Below are positions 26,714-41,130 of a stretch of 64,000 nucleotides of DNA, in pieces (the stretch's first letter is position 1; every line of letters begins with the position of its first letter). The stretch lies in contig NZ_CP027732.1 in NCBI RefSeq assembly GCF_003852235.1, positions 496,001 to 560,000 of the forward strand, in the 5' to 3' direction. The notes beneath the pieces were generated by a model. The model was not told where the DNA came from. It did no database searches and worked only from the letters and a program-made list of their open reading frames with translations. The DNA comes from Pseudomonas sp. R4-35-07. Its GTDB lineage: Bacteria > Pseudomonadota > Gammaproteobacteria > Pseudomonadales > Pseudomonadaceae. A program made the position numbers and the translations under genes.

Positions 26714-28381
26714 TCACTTGGCAGGCTCCAGCACTATCCGCCCACTGGAGCAGGCGGCGACGCCATTGCGGTAGGCGAAGTACAACTTGCTGCGTTCGCG
26801 GTCAAAGCGCAGGTGCAATTCGATGTGATCGCCGGGGCGCACCAGTTGCTGGAACTTGAGCACTTCCATACCGGCGAACGTCGTCGGCAGGTCGAGCAAT
26901 TGCTGGCCCAGGTTGAAGGCCCATTCCACCTGCACCACCCCCGGCAGCACCGGCGTCACCGGGAAATGCCCGCTGAAATAGGCCAGGTCCGGCGGAACGC
27001 TCAGTTGCAACGTCCATTCGCCGTCGGTTTCCACCTGCGCCAGCACCTCCGGCGCCTTGGGGCGCGGCGCCAGCAACAGCGCTTCGGTATCGGCCTGGGG
27101 CAGCTTGCCCTGGCTGTTGAGCGGCAATTGGCGCAGTAAACGCCAGCGGCGCGGCAAGGCCAGGGCTTCGCAATGCTGGCTCAGGTGTTCGCGCAGGGTT
27201 TGGGTCACCGTGCGCCGGCCCTGGTTGCGCAGGGCATGCAGGCCCTCGGCACTCAGCATCACCAGGGCGCCGAGTGAGGCGCGATTTTCCTGCACCACGC
27301 CCAGGCGGGTGTCGGCAACCCATGGATGGTGCATCAAGGCCTGTTCGAGCATCGGCAAGGCGATGCGTTTTTCTTCCAGCTTGACGATGCGGTCCAGGCG
27401 CCCGAGCAGCTCGAAACGGCCATCGGCATGGATGCGCGCGGCGTCGGCGGTCTGTTCGATATGCCCCTCGGGCAAGTAAGGCGAGGCAATGCGCAGGGCA
27501 CCGTCGGCATCCTGGCTCAGCTGTACATCGGTAAACGGCTGCCAGGGCTGGGCACCCTGGCGCCAGGCGATACCGCCGGTCTCCGAGCTGCCGAGGATTT
27601 CCGTGGGCCATTGCTGCAAGCGGTCGTAGAGGCTGGCGGCGGCCTCGACAGGCAAGGCACCGCCGGAGGAAAACACTCGTGAGACGTGGCTCAGTGCCGG
27701 CCAGTCGAGGTTATCGCCCATGCGCTTGAGCAGCGCCGGGCTGGCCACCCAGGCGAAGTGCGGATGCTCGCGACTGGCACGCTGCAGGTCCTCGGGGAAT
27801 GCCAGTTGCCTGCGCACAAACGTGCGCCCGGCGCACAGCGGCCACAGCACGCGAAACAGCAAGCCGTAGATATGTTGGGTGGCGACGCTGCCGATGATGC
27901 AGGCGTCTTTCAGGTCGGCGCCCCACAGCGCTTCCAGCGCCTGGACCTCATTGGCCAGCTGGCGCAGGGACTTGTCGATGCGTTTGGGTTCACCGCTGGA
28001 GCCGGAGGTGCACAGGCTCAGTTGGCAGCTATCCAGGTCGAGTGCGGCTGGGCTCAGTGGCGTGTGATACAGCGCTTGCAGGTCCGACGCCTGCGTCAGC
28101 CAGGCGTCGACGGCGGCGGCCCAGCGTTGACGGGTCTGGGGTTGCAGGTCAGCCGGCAGCAGCACGCTGACCCCGGCACGCCAGGCGCCGAGCAGGGCAA
28201 TCGCCAGCACGCCCGCGTCTTCCAGGTGCACCGCCAGGCGCTGTATGCCACGCGCTTGCAGGCCTGCCGCCAGGCGCAGGGATTGTTCCACCAGTTGAGC
28301 ATGATTCAGCGCAGGCTCAATAGCGACCTGGCGGTGTTCCTGCGGCTCGAGCAGCAGATGCTCAAGTTTCAAACCTTTCAT
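26714..28381 (-). CDS. AMP-dependent acyl ligase fused to a hotdog dehydratase domain (ApeH-ApeI-like)
   Basis: A 555-residue two-domain protein. Residues 1 to about 440 are an adenylate-forming ligase, with the P-loop [14 protein letters not shown] near 122-135, SSETGG for the aromatic motif, and the A10 lysine in [11 protein letters not shown]. It probably activates the aryl starter acid and loads it on ACP. Residues from about 450 are a FabA/FabZ-like hotdog domain with catalytic His472 in [17 protein letters not shown]. In other aryl polyene clusters these are usually separate genes. It starts at 28381 in an ATGA overlap with the membrane-protein gene. Confidence 0.87.
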   Translation of the reverse strand: MKGLKLEHLLLEPQEHRQVAIEPALNHAQLVEQSLRLAAGLQARGIQRLAVHLEDAGVLAIALLGAWRAGVSVLLPADLQPQTRQRWAAAVDAWLTQASDLQALYHTPLSPAALDLDSCQLSLCTSGSSGEPKRIDKSLRQLANEVQALEALWGADLKDACIIGSVATQHIYGLLFRVLWPLCAGRTFVRRQLAFPEDLQRASREHPHFAWVASPALLKRMGDNLDWPALSHVSRVFSSGGALPVEAAASLYDRLQQWPTEILGSSETGGIAWRQGAQPWQPFTDVQLSQDADGALRIASPYLPEGHIEQTADAARIHADGRFELLGRLDRIVKLEEKRIALPMLEQALMHHPWVADTRLGVVQENRASLGALVMLSAEGLHALRNQGRRTVTQTLREHLSQHCEALALPRRWRLLRQLPLNSQGKLPQADTEALLLAPRPKAPEVLAQVETDGEWTLQLSVPPDLAYFSGHFPVTPVLPGVVQVEWAFNLGQQLLDLPTTFAGMEVLKFQQLVRPGDHIELHLRFDRERSKLYFAYRNGVAACSSGRIVLEPAK

Positions 28382-28923
28382 ACGCGGCCTCGAACCCTTT
28401 GTCGTACCAGCCATTCCACGGCAAACAACAGCCCCATCAGCCCGTAGGCGATCAAACCGTTGTACAACGTCCACCAGCTCAGCGGCGCCCACAGGGTGAG
28501 GGCGGCGGCGAGCAGGCCATTACCCAGGAAAAACACACTCCACACAACGGTGACCCGGCGCGTATACACAATTGCATGCGGCGGCAACTGCGGGTCGCTC
28601 ATGCGCGCCAGGCGCTCGACCATCGGCGGCCCGTATTTAAGGCTCAGGCCGAACAGTGCCAGCATGAACGCACTGACCAGGCTGGGGTACCAGCGCAGCC
28701 ACTGCGGGTTATCGAACCAGGCCAGCGCCAGGCAAAACACAATCACCACCACCGCCATCCAGCGACTGCCGGGGCGTCGTGCAGCGGTGAGCGCGCGCAG
28801 CAGCCACAGGCTGCCCAGCAGCAGGCCGAATTGCCAGGGCGCAAAATGTTCGGTGCCGTAATACACCGCAAAGGGGTACAGCAGCCCCGCCAGCAACAGG
28901 CCAAGGCCGATCAGCCGGCTCAT
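28378..28923 (-). CDS. COG4648-type integral membrane protein (ApeG-like)
   Basis: A 181-residue protein with about five hydrophobic segments, beginning MSRLIGLGLLLAGLLYPFAVYYG. Proteins of this group occur in aryl polyene clusters between the ACPs and the ligase, as here. No catalytic motif is visible; it might scaffold the enzymes at the inner membrane. It overlaps the second ACP gene and the ligase gene by ATGA at each end. Confidence 0.82.
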   Translation of the reverse strand: MSRLIGLGLLLAGLLYPFAVYYGTEHFAPWQFGLLLGSLWLLRALTAARRPGSRWMAVVVIVFCLALAWFDNPQWLRWYPSLVSAFMLALFGLSLKYGPPMVERLARMSDPQLPPHAIVYTRRVTVVWSVFFLGNGLLAAALTLWAPLSWWTLYNGLIAYGLMGLLFAVEWLVRQRVRGRV

Positions 28924-29174
28924 GCGGCGGGCTGGACCAGACGGTACACCGCCTCAACCACGTCATTCACAGTGCGCACCGCCTTGAACTCTTCGGCGGC
29001 GATCTTCTTGCCGGTCTGGCGCTTGATATGGTCGATCAGGTCCACCGCATCGATGCTGTCGATTTCCAGGTCCTGGTACAGGTTGGCATCGAGGGTGACG
29101 CGTTCAGGTTCCAGTTCAAACAGTTCCACCAAGGCGTCGCGCAGGGTGTTGAAAATATCGTCACGAGTTTGCAT
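28920..29174 (-). CDS. Acyl carrier protein (second)
   Basis: An 84-residue acidic ACP. The phosphopantetheine site is the serine in LEIDSIDAVDL at about residue 39. It carries growing chains as thioesters. It lies 9 bp after the first ACP gene; paired ACPs are typical of aryl polyene systems, with one for the starter and one for elongation. Which does which cannot be told here. Confidence 0.92.
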   Translation of the reverse strand: MQTRDDIFNTLRDALVELFELEPERVTLDANLYQDLEIDSIDAVDLIDHIKRQTGKKIAAEEFKAVRTVNDVVEAVYRLVQPAA

Positions 29175-29183
29175 GGTCCGGTC

Positions 29184-29459
29184 TCAAGCTGCCTGTCTGG
29201 CCGTGACGAATGCCGCAAGGCTGGCCACGTTGGTGAAGTGATTGCGCGTGTCCTTGGCGTCGGCGTCGATCTTGATGCCGTACGTTTTCTGGATGGCCAG
29301 GCCCAGTTCCAGGGCGTCGACCGAATCCAGGCCCAGGCCTTCGCCGAACAGCGTCTGCTCGCTGCCGATGTCGTCGGCACTGATGTCCTCCAGGCCCAGG
29401 GCCTCGATGATCAGCGTCTTTATGTCGTGCTCAAGGCTAAGGCGGTGTTGGTCGCTCAT
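29184..29459 (-). CDS. Acyl carrier protein (first)
   Basis: A 91-residue ACP with the phosphopantetheine serine in GLGLDSVDALELG. The ATG at 29459 (MSDQHRLSLEHDIKTLII) lies inside the acyltransferase 3' end, with a 23-bp overlap. The frame continues upstream only as a shadow. It acts with the second ACP as the carrier for the ketosynthase, reductase and dehydratase set. Confidence 0.92.
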   Translation of the reverse strand: MSDQHRLSLEHDIKTLIIEALGLEDISADDIGSEQTLFGEGLGLDSVDALELGLAIQKTYGIKIDADAKDTRNHFTNVASLAAFVTARQAA

Positions 29460-30249
29460 CTTCGGCGAGCTCCTTAATGAAATAGTGATGCAGGTAATCG
29501 TTGAGCTTGCGTGACGCCTGGGGCGCGGGGCCAAGTGCGGCGAACGCCTGTGGTTCTATATCGGCACCCACGCGCAAACTGAAGTGGAATCGGCATCTGG
29601 GAATGCGATACCAGGGCTCGGCCTTGGTCAGGGTGGTGGGGCTGACCTTGATCACCACCGGGGTGATGATTGTCGCACCGCGCAGCGCAATGGCCGCGCC
29701 GCCGCGATGAAAGGCAGGTGGCGCGCCGGGTGTGGTGCGGGTGCCTTCGGGAAAGATGATCAGGGTCTGGCCTGCGCGCAGGGCGTCGGCCGCCGCGTCC
29801 AGCATGTCGGCGCTGCCGTCGTTGCTGATGTAGCCGGCGTCGCGCACCGGGCCCCGGGTAAACGGGTTCTGAAACAGGCTCTGCTTGACCACGCAATTGG
29901 TCTGGCGCATCAGGCCGATCAGGAACACGACGTCAATCAGCGACGGGTGGTTGGCGACGATCATCTGGCCGGGGCGGCCGAGTTTGTCCGCACCCTCGAC
30001 GCTGTAGGTGAGGATGCCCAGAAACTTCATCATCCGGATAAAAAACCAGAACAGGCAACTGATGGTGTGGCGCGCGCGTCGTTGATGCTGCCTGGCGTCG
30101 CCCGGCAGGCAACTGAGCAGCGGGAATACCAGCAGGCGCAGGCACAGCCCGCCGACACCGAACATAAAGAAGCTGGTGGCCGTGGCGAGCAGGCGCCAGT
30201 AATAGGCCTGCCGTGGTTTGTCGGTCAGGATTTGCGTCGCCAGTTCCAT
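29437..30249 (-). CDS. 1-acyl-glycerol-3-phosphate acyltransferase-like protein (ApeD-like)
   Basis: A 270-residue PlsC-family acyltransferase. The HX4D motif is NHPSLIDVVF and the acceptor motif is IIFPEGTRTTPG. An N-terminal membrane segment (LLATATSFFMFGVGGLCLRL) anchors it to the inner membrane. It may move the polyene chain onto a glycerolipid. The ATG at 30249 (MELATQILTDKPRQAYYW) is preceded by a GA-rich ribosome site; the open frame further 5' overlaps the first gene and is a shadow. Confidence 0.88.
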   Translation of the reverse strand: MELATQILTDKPRQAYYWRLLATATSFFMFGVGGLCLRLLVFPLLSCLPGDARQHQRRARHTISCLFWFFIRMMKFLGILTYSVEGADKLGRPGQMIVANHPSLIDVVFLIGLMRQTNCVVKQSLFQNPFTRGPVRDAGYISNDGSADMLDAAADALRAGQTLIIFPEGTRTTPGAPPAFHRGGAAIALRGATIITPVVIKVSPTTLTKAEPWYRIPRCRFHFSLRVGADIEPQAFAALGPAPQASRKLNDYLHHYFIKELAEDERPTPP

Positions 30250-30944
30250 ACTCGGTTCTTCCAGGCATGTTGGCAGGCGCCCTGTTCGGTCAGCAGGGTG
30301 CGCAGCAGGTTCAGGGCGTGGGGCCACTGGGTTTGAGTGAGTTGGACAGCGCTGCTGTTTAGTTCCAGTTGCCACTCGTCGCCGGGCGTGAGCAAAAGAC
30401 CGAGCGCGTAGGGGAAGGGCACGTCGGCGATCCAACTGGCATACGCCTCGGGCGGTTGCTCTTCGGTAATCACCAGCAATACCGCCGGGGCGCCTTCGTT
30501 GAGCAACGCGGCGGCTTCGAGCAGGCCGTGTTCGAGGCCATCGCCAGCGGCGGCGAGGGCGGTCATTTCGCTGGTTTCATTGCGCAGGATCGACCACAGG
30601 CCAATCACCGCATTGTGTACCGACAGGCTGAACTGGGTCGGCGACAGCGGCTGCTCGTTGGCCAGGTCGCTGAGGATGTCGAGGGTGCGCGGGGTCTCGC
30701 CGTGGCGCGAGACAAACACCAGGGGCAGCGCTTCATGGCCTTCGGCCAGCGGCCAGCCCACACTGAACGCCATGCGCGCCAGGCGGCTTAAGCGTCGGCG
30801 TTGCATGGCTGGCAAAAATGACACATCCGGGGAGGCATCGCTGGCGGGCAGCAACACCGGGTCCCGGCACCATGCCTGCCAGTCGTCCGCACGCTCCAGG
30901 CCAGGGGCCCAGGCGCGCCATTGGGCGATGTTGAAGTTGATCAC
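30225..30944 (-). CDS. Ketosynthase-like chain-length factor (ApeC-like), first gene of the operon
   Basis: A 239-residue protein resembling the N-terminal half of a beta-ketoacyl synthase. Where an active synthase has the nucleophilic cysteine, this one has histidine (FSLSVHNAVIGLW), so it cannot condense. It matches the chain-length-factor partner known from aryl polyene type II synthases, probably working with the synthase at 16282-17448. The GTG at 30944 was chosen by family start; a TTG at 30986 would add 14 residues, and the ribosome sites are weak for both. Confidence 0.82.
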   Translation of the reverse strand: MINFNIAQWRAWAPGLERADDWQAWCRDPVLLPASDASPDVSFLPAMQRRRLSRLARMAFSVGWPLAEGHEALPLVFVSRHGETPRTLDILSDLANEQPLSPTQFSLSVHNAVIGLWSILRNETSEMTALAAAGDGLEHGLLEAAALLNEGAPAVLLVITEEQPPEAYASWIADVPFPYALGLLLTPGDEWQLELNSSAVQLTQTQWPHALNLLRTLLTEQGACQHAWKNRVWNWRRKS

Positions 30945-31259
30945 TGAGAAGTTATCCCGCCCCTGCGGGCTTCCATGTGCGGCCAATGGCCCCGGATTCC
31001 GGGACAGAGGGCAATGGCCGAATGGCGCGCATTATCCCGGTGCCGTGGGCTTCTAGCAAATATTGGTAAAAATTTGTTCACGACGGATCACAAATAAATT
31101 GGACGAATTCACAAATTGTGCGCGATAGAGGGCCGAACTGGATTGTCGGAGCGTTCCCATTCATTCGTGGGCCAGACACAGGGTATGGATGAACGAGGTA
31201 GCTAACCGGCGCTTTTGCGCTCTACACTCGGTCATTCATTGATACACGGAGGTTTTCCC
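30945..31259. promoter_or_regulatory. Divergent control region of the aryl-polyene-type operon and the ParA gene
   Basis: This 315-bp gap is AT-rich in its centre, unlike its surroundings, as expected for promoters. TCACAAAT occurs at 31088-31095 and again at 31109-31116, exactly 21 bp apart. The second copy is part of the palindrome CACAAATTGTG (31110-31120), and an inverted ATTTGT precedes the first. This looks like a protein-binding site. No regulator gene for the operon is present in the window. Confidence 0.5.
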
Positions 31260-32030
31260 ATGCGGCGCGTGGTGTTCAATCAGAAAGGCGGCGTGGGCAA
31301 GTCCAGCATCGCCTGCAACCTGGCGGCGGTCAGCGCCAGCGAAGGTTATCGAACCCTGTTGGTGGACCTCGATGCACAGGCCAACTCCACCCAGTATCTT
31401 ACGGGGCTGACCGGCGACGATATCCCCATGGGAATCGCCGACTTTTTCAAGCAAACCCTGTCTTCCGGGCCGTTTTCGAAGAAAAACAAGGTGGATATCT
31501 ACGAAACGCCGTTCGACAACCTGCACGTCATCACCGCCACTCCGGAACTGGCAGACCTGCAGCCCAAGCTCGAGGCCAAGCACAAGATCAACAAGCTGCG
31601 AAAGCTGTTGGATGAGTTGAGCGAGGATTACGACCGTATTTACCTGGATACGCCACCGGCGTTGAATTTCTATGCGGTGTCGGCGCTGATTGCCGCTGAT
31701 CGTGTGCTGATTCCCTTTGATTGCGACAGCTTCTCGCGCCAGGCCCTGTATGGCCTGTTGGCTGAAATCGAAGAATTGAAGGAAGACCACAACGAAGGCC
31801 TGGAAGTCGAAGGCATTGTGGTCAACCAGTTCCAGGCCCGGGCGAGCCTGCCGCAGCAGATCCTCGATGAAATGATTGCCGAAGGGCTGCCGGTGCTGCC
31901 GGTGTACCTGGTCAGTTCGGTGCGCATGCGCGAGTCGCATCAGGAGAGCAAGCCGCTGATTCATCTGGACCCACGGCATAAGCTGACGCTGCAGTTTGTG
32001 GAACTGCATAACCTGTTGGAAAGCGCCTGA
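31260..32030 (+). CDS. Orphan ParA/MinD-family ATPase
   Basis: A 256-residue P-loop ATPase with the deviant Walker A motif KGGVGKSS near the N-terminus ([20 protein letters not shown]), the switch region [11 protein letters not shown] and the [11 protein letters not shown]alker B-like segment. The start is set by CGGAGG eight bases upstream. No ParB gene or parS-like site lies next to it, so it is not a chromosome or plasmid partition pair. Orphan ParAs often position protein assemblies; the cargo here is unknown. Confidence 0.87.
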   Translation: MRRVVFNQKGGVGKSSIACNLAAVSASEGYRTLLVDLDAQANSTQYLTGLTGDDIPMGIADFFKQTLSSGPFSKKNKVDIYETPFDNLHVITATPELADLQPKLEAKHKINKLRKLLDELSEDYDRIYLDTPPALNFYAVSALIAADRVLIPFDCDSFSRQALYGLLAEIEELKEDHNEGLEVEGIVVNQFQARASLPQQILDEMIAEGLPVLPVYLVSSVRMRESHQESKPLIHLDPRHKLTLQFVELHNLLESA

Positions 32031-32052
32031 CCTTACGGCTACACAGACCCAA

Positions 32053-32141
32053 TGTGGGAGGGGGCTTGCTCCCGATGGCGGAGTGTCAGGCACTTAAGTG
32101 TCACTGACCCACCGCTATCGGGAGCAAGCCCCCTCCCACAT
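32053..32141. repeat. REPIN downstream of the ParA gene
   Basis: An inverted pair of the TGTGGGAGGGGGCTTGC REP family starts 23 bp after the ParA stop. The loop region contains GTGTCAG...CACTTAAGTG..., nearly the same as in the REPIN at 32750-32837. Confidence 0.9.
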
Positions 32142-32282
32142 TTTGGATAGCGATCGAGCAGGGGATTTGGATTTTTCCCACATGGTCTGTAGGAAGGGTC
32201 TGGCGCAAGGGGTTGGGCCTTGTAACCTTGCCTACAGCTACGCCAGAATCCGCCGGCTTGTGCGTCTGGATGGGCGTCTCTA

Positions 32283-32511
32283 AGGTTTGCCGGTCGCTGA
32301 ATGTTCAGTGATCGGGTTTAGTAGCCCTAACGACCAAAGCATTTGTACCGCTCCAACAGCATGGCGTTTACCGCCTATCTGATGGTGGCTGTATGCAGGG
32401 CACCTTCGGGTGCGCCGGTCTTTGCTTTGTTCCCCGGTCTACTAACCTGCGTACAGCTGCCACCCTTCGTTTAGTAGCGGAGCGGTAGCGGCCCTATCAG
32501 GGAACAAATGC
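32283..32511 (+). ncRNA. Long structured 5' leader ahead of a small protein gene
   Basis: About 230 bp with no gene and many helices: TCGCTGA/TCAGTGA at 32294-32311, GGGTT-TAGT-AGCCC at 32314-32327, GGCG/CGCC near 32374-32384 and GCACC-TTCG-GGTGC at 32400-32413. TTAGTAG appears twice (32318-32324 and 32471-32477), and both copies are complementary to CTACTAA at 32439-32445, so alternative pairings are possible. CCCT-ATC-AGGG (32492-32502) covers the AGGG ribosome site of the gene at 32512. This looks like a cis-regulatory RNA. I do not recognise its family or ligand. Confidence 0.55.
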
Positions 32512-32736
32512 ATGTCTATCAGTCTTTTCAATGTGGTACCCAACCTATCCACCGAAACCCTCGTGCTCAACAGCTACGAAACCTTCGCCTCAGTCCGCAC
32601 CTTATTACTCAACCTGTCCAACGACCTCACCGGCGAACACCGCGACGTGGCCCTGGCTATCCATCAATTGAGTGAGCTTGGCGTCATGCTGGTCAGCCAA
32701 ATGATGGACCGCCAATCTCCACTGGCCCAAGGCTGA
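32512..32736 (+). CDS. Small protein, DUF6124/DUF3077-like
   Basis: A 74-residue protein of unknown function. The segment TETLVLNSYETFASVRTLLLNLSNDL followed by HRDVALAIHQLSELGVMLVSQ resembles the short helical proteins that Pseudomonas genomes carry in several copies. It has no signal peptide or membrane helix. Its ribosome site lies in a hairpin at the end of a long structured leader, suggesting translational control. It is followed immediately by a REPIN. Confidence 0.7.
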   Translation: MSISLFNVVPNLSTETLVLNSYETFASVRTLLLNLSNDLTGEHRDVALAIHQLSELGVMLVSQMMDRQSPLAQG

Positions 32737-32749
32737 AACGCGGTCAAAA

Positions 32750-32837
32750 TGTGGGAGGGGGCTTGCTCCCGATGGCGGTGTGTCAGGCACTTAAGTGTCA
32801 CTGACCCACCGCTATCGGGAGCAAGCCCCCTCCCACA
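32750..32837. repeat. REPIN between the small protein gene and trxC
   Basis: An inverted REP pair of the common family lies between convergent genes. It is nearly identical to the REPIN at 32053-32141, including the loop with GTGTCAGGCACTTAAGTGTC, so one copy may be a recent duplicate of the other. Confidence 0.9.
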
Positions 32838-32864
32838 CTGTCCTGTGGTGCTTTCCTGATCGGG

Positions 32865-33299
32865 TTACACGCCTTGGCTACGCAACCAACTCATCAATTG
32901 CGGCAACGGAAACGCCCCACTCTGGCGCGCCACTTCGCGGCCATTCTTGAACAGAATCAAACTGGGAATCGAGCGAATCCCCAGCTGCGCCGACAACGGC
33001 TGGTTGGCCTCGCTGTCCAGCTTGGCCAGCCGGCACTTGCCCTCCAACTGCCCGGCCGCCTGCTCGAACACCGGCGCAAACGACTTGCACGGCCCGCACC
33101 AATCCGCCCACACATCCACCAGCAACGGCAGGTCACCCTTGATCTGGCTGGCGTAGTCGCCTCGTTTCAATTCAAAGGGTTTGCTCAACAACACAGGCTG
33201 CTTGCAGCGCCCACATTTCGGCACATCGCCCAGGCGTTCGCCGGGGATGCGGTTGAGGCCGTTGCAATGAGGGCAGGGGATTACAAGAGATTCGGACAT
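32865..33299 (-). CDS. trxC: Thioredoxin TrxC (thioredoxin 2)
   Basis: Cytoplasmic disulfide reductase of 144 residues. The N-terminal zinc-binding cysteines are visible as CPHC (residues 9-12) and CGRC (29-32), and the redox centre WCGPC spans residues 67-71. This zinc module distinguishes TrxC from TrxA. The start at 33299 (MSESLVIPCPHC) places the zinc module at the N-terminus as in the family. The gene stands alone between a REPIN and the higBA pair. Confidence 0.93.
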   Translation of the reverse strand: MSESLVIPCPHCNGLNRIPGERLGDVPKCGRCKQPVLLSKPFELKRGDYASQIKGDLPLLVDVWADWCGPCKSFAPVFEQAAGQLEGKCRLAKLDSEANQPLSAQLGIRSIPSLILFKNGREVARQSGAFPLPQLMSWLRSQGV

Positions 33300-33456
33300 T
33301 GGGGGCTCCAGGGGACTTGCCAATAGGGTGTATCTGGTGCCGGGGCTGAGATTAATCAAGGCTTGCTGCAGAGACTCATTCGCTCACAGTTTTGCCCGCG
33401 CCGCGGTGAATCGTCTGGCTAGGCTTTCTGGTGTGCGCCACCGGTCTGTTTGCGGC

Positions 33457-33512
33457 TATAGCAAATTGCGATAGTTCGAATTCAGGTTTAACCTTCATAG
33501 CAAGATGCGATA
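33457..33512 (+). promoter_or_regulatory. Two operator-like palindromes upstream of higB
   Basis: The sites are TATAGCAAATTGCGATA at 33457-33473 and CATAGCAAGATGCGATA at 33496-33512. The first is an imperfect palindrome of the form TATnGCAAnTTGCnATA and the second differs at a few bases. The second abuts the higB ribosome site. They fit autoregulation by the HigA antitoxin; that is inference. Confidence 0.6.
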
Positions 33513-33522
33513 AGGACGTTGC

Positions 33523-33819
33523 ATGCGAGTCATCAGTGAAAGCAGGATCTGGGAAGCAAAGGGAAAATGGCCGCGCTCGGCAACGGCGTTGGATCAGTGG
33601 TATCGCGTGATCAAACGCAACGCCCCCAAGGACTTCGCCGCAATGAAAACCATGTTTCCCGCCACGGACAAGGTAGGTGAATTTCATGTGTTTGATATTG
33701 GCGGTAACAAGCTGAGGTTGATTGCATCGGTGCAGTATCGAATGCAGCGCGTTTACATCAAGCACCTGCTTGACCATCGCGATTATGAGAAGGACAAATG
33801 GAAGGAAAAAATCAAATGA
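33523..33819 (+). CDS. higB: HigB-family toxin
   Basis: A 98-residue mRNA interferase of the HigB family. The core VGEFHVFDIGGNKLRLIASV and the terminal HLLDHRDYEKDKWK are characteristic. A ribosome site AAGGACG precedes the ATG. The toxin gene comes first and overlaps the antitoxin by ATGA, the usual order for higBA. It would cleave mRNA at the ribosome when the antitoxin is lost. Confidence 0.9.
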   Translation: MRVISESRIWEAKGKWPRSATALDQWYRVIKRNAPKDFAAMKTMFPATDKVGEFHVFDIGGNKLRLIASVQYRMQRVYIKHLLDHRDYEKDKWKEKIK

Positions 33820-34217
33820 GCGCACTTATGCGAGTGGCGGCAGAGCACTGGCAATTCGTTTCGCCCGTGCTGCGCAAGCCGGAAACCGAGGCAGAATACG
33901 ACGCACTGGTATGCGGTTTGGATGAGTTGTTGAGCCTGGTGGGTGAAGACGAGGACAGCCCGCTGATGAGCCTGGTCGACATTCTGAGCGACTGGATCGA
34001 AGCTTATGATCGTGAGCATCGCCCAATGCCCGTCGCCAGCGGGGTGGATGTGCTGCGCTACATGATGCGCGAGCACAATCTCACCCAGAGCGACCTTCCA
34101 GGGGTCGGCGCGCAATCAGTCGTCTCGGAAATATTGAGCGGGAAACGCCAGCTCAACGTGCGCCAGATTCGTTGGCTGGCCGAGCGTTTCGGGGTGTCTG
34201 TGGAGACCTTTATCTAA
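33816..34217 (+). CDS. higA: HigA-family antitoxin
   Basis: A 133-residue antitoxin with an N-terminal toxin-binding part and a C-terminal Xre-type helix-turn-helix (LRYMMREHNLTQSDLPGVG, then VVSEILSGKRQLNVRQIRWL). The ATG at 33816 overlaps the toxin stop as ATGA. It would neutralise HigB and repress the operon through the palindromes at 33457-33512. Confidence 0.9.
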   Translation: MSALMRVAAEHWQFVSPVLRKPETEAEYDALVCGLDELLSLVGEDEDSPLMSLVDILSDWIEAYDREHRPMPVASGVDVLRYMMREHNLTQSDLPGVGAQSVVSEILSGKRQLNVRQIRWLAERFGVSVETFI

Positions 34218-34221
34218 GAGG

Positions 34222-39112
<4,891 letters not shown>

Positions 39113-39160
39113 AGAGACCGGTCGAGCTAGATGAAGAATCGGGGCGTGTGGCCCCGCAGT

Positions 39161-40903
<1,743 letters not shown>

Positions 40904-40999
40904 AGGCAGTACTCCAGAGCAGGGAAAGACAGGGCGCAAACTGACCATGCAGTCTGCGTGCCAGGGATTCTAACCTGTTGAATTGCTGCGCTGTCAAAA

Positions 41000-41112
41000 G
41001 ATCGTTCCCACGCTCTGCGTGGGAACGCCTCATTGGACGCTTCGCGTCCGCTCTTGACGTCGTGACGCAAAGCGTCACCTGAGGCATTCCCACGCGGAGC
41101 GTGGGAACGATC
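41000..41112. repeat. MITE-like palindromic element A, fused to a REP half
   Basis: A 113-bp element bounded by perfect 16-bp inverted ends, GATCGTTCCCACGCTC and GAGCGTGGGAACGATC. It contains internal hairpins (GGACGC-TTC-GCGTCC and GTGACGC...GCGTCAC). Immediately after its right end comes AAGCCCCCTCCCACA (41113-41127), the right half of a REP sequence. No transposase frame is present. A second copy lies at 45507-45614. Confidence 0.85.
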
Positions 41113-41130
41113 AAGCCCCCTCCCACATTT

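Noticed and set aside
32098..32283. 61-residue frame downstream of the ParA gene
   Set aside because: Begins inside a REPIN, has no ribosome site and no similarity that I recognise.
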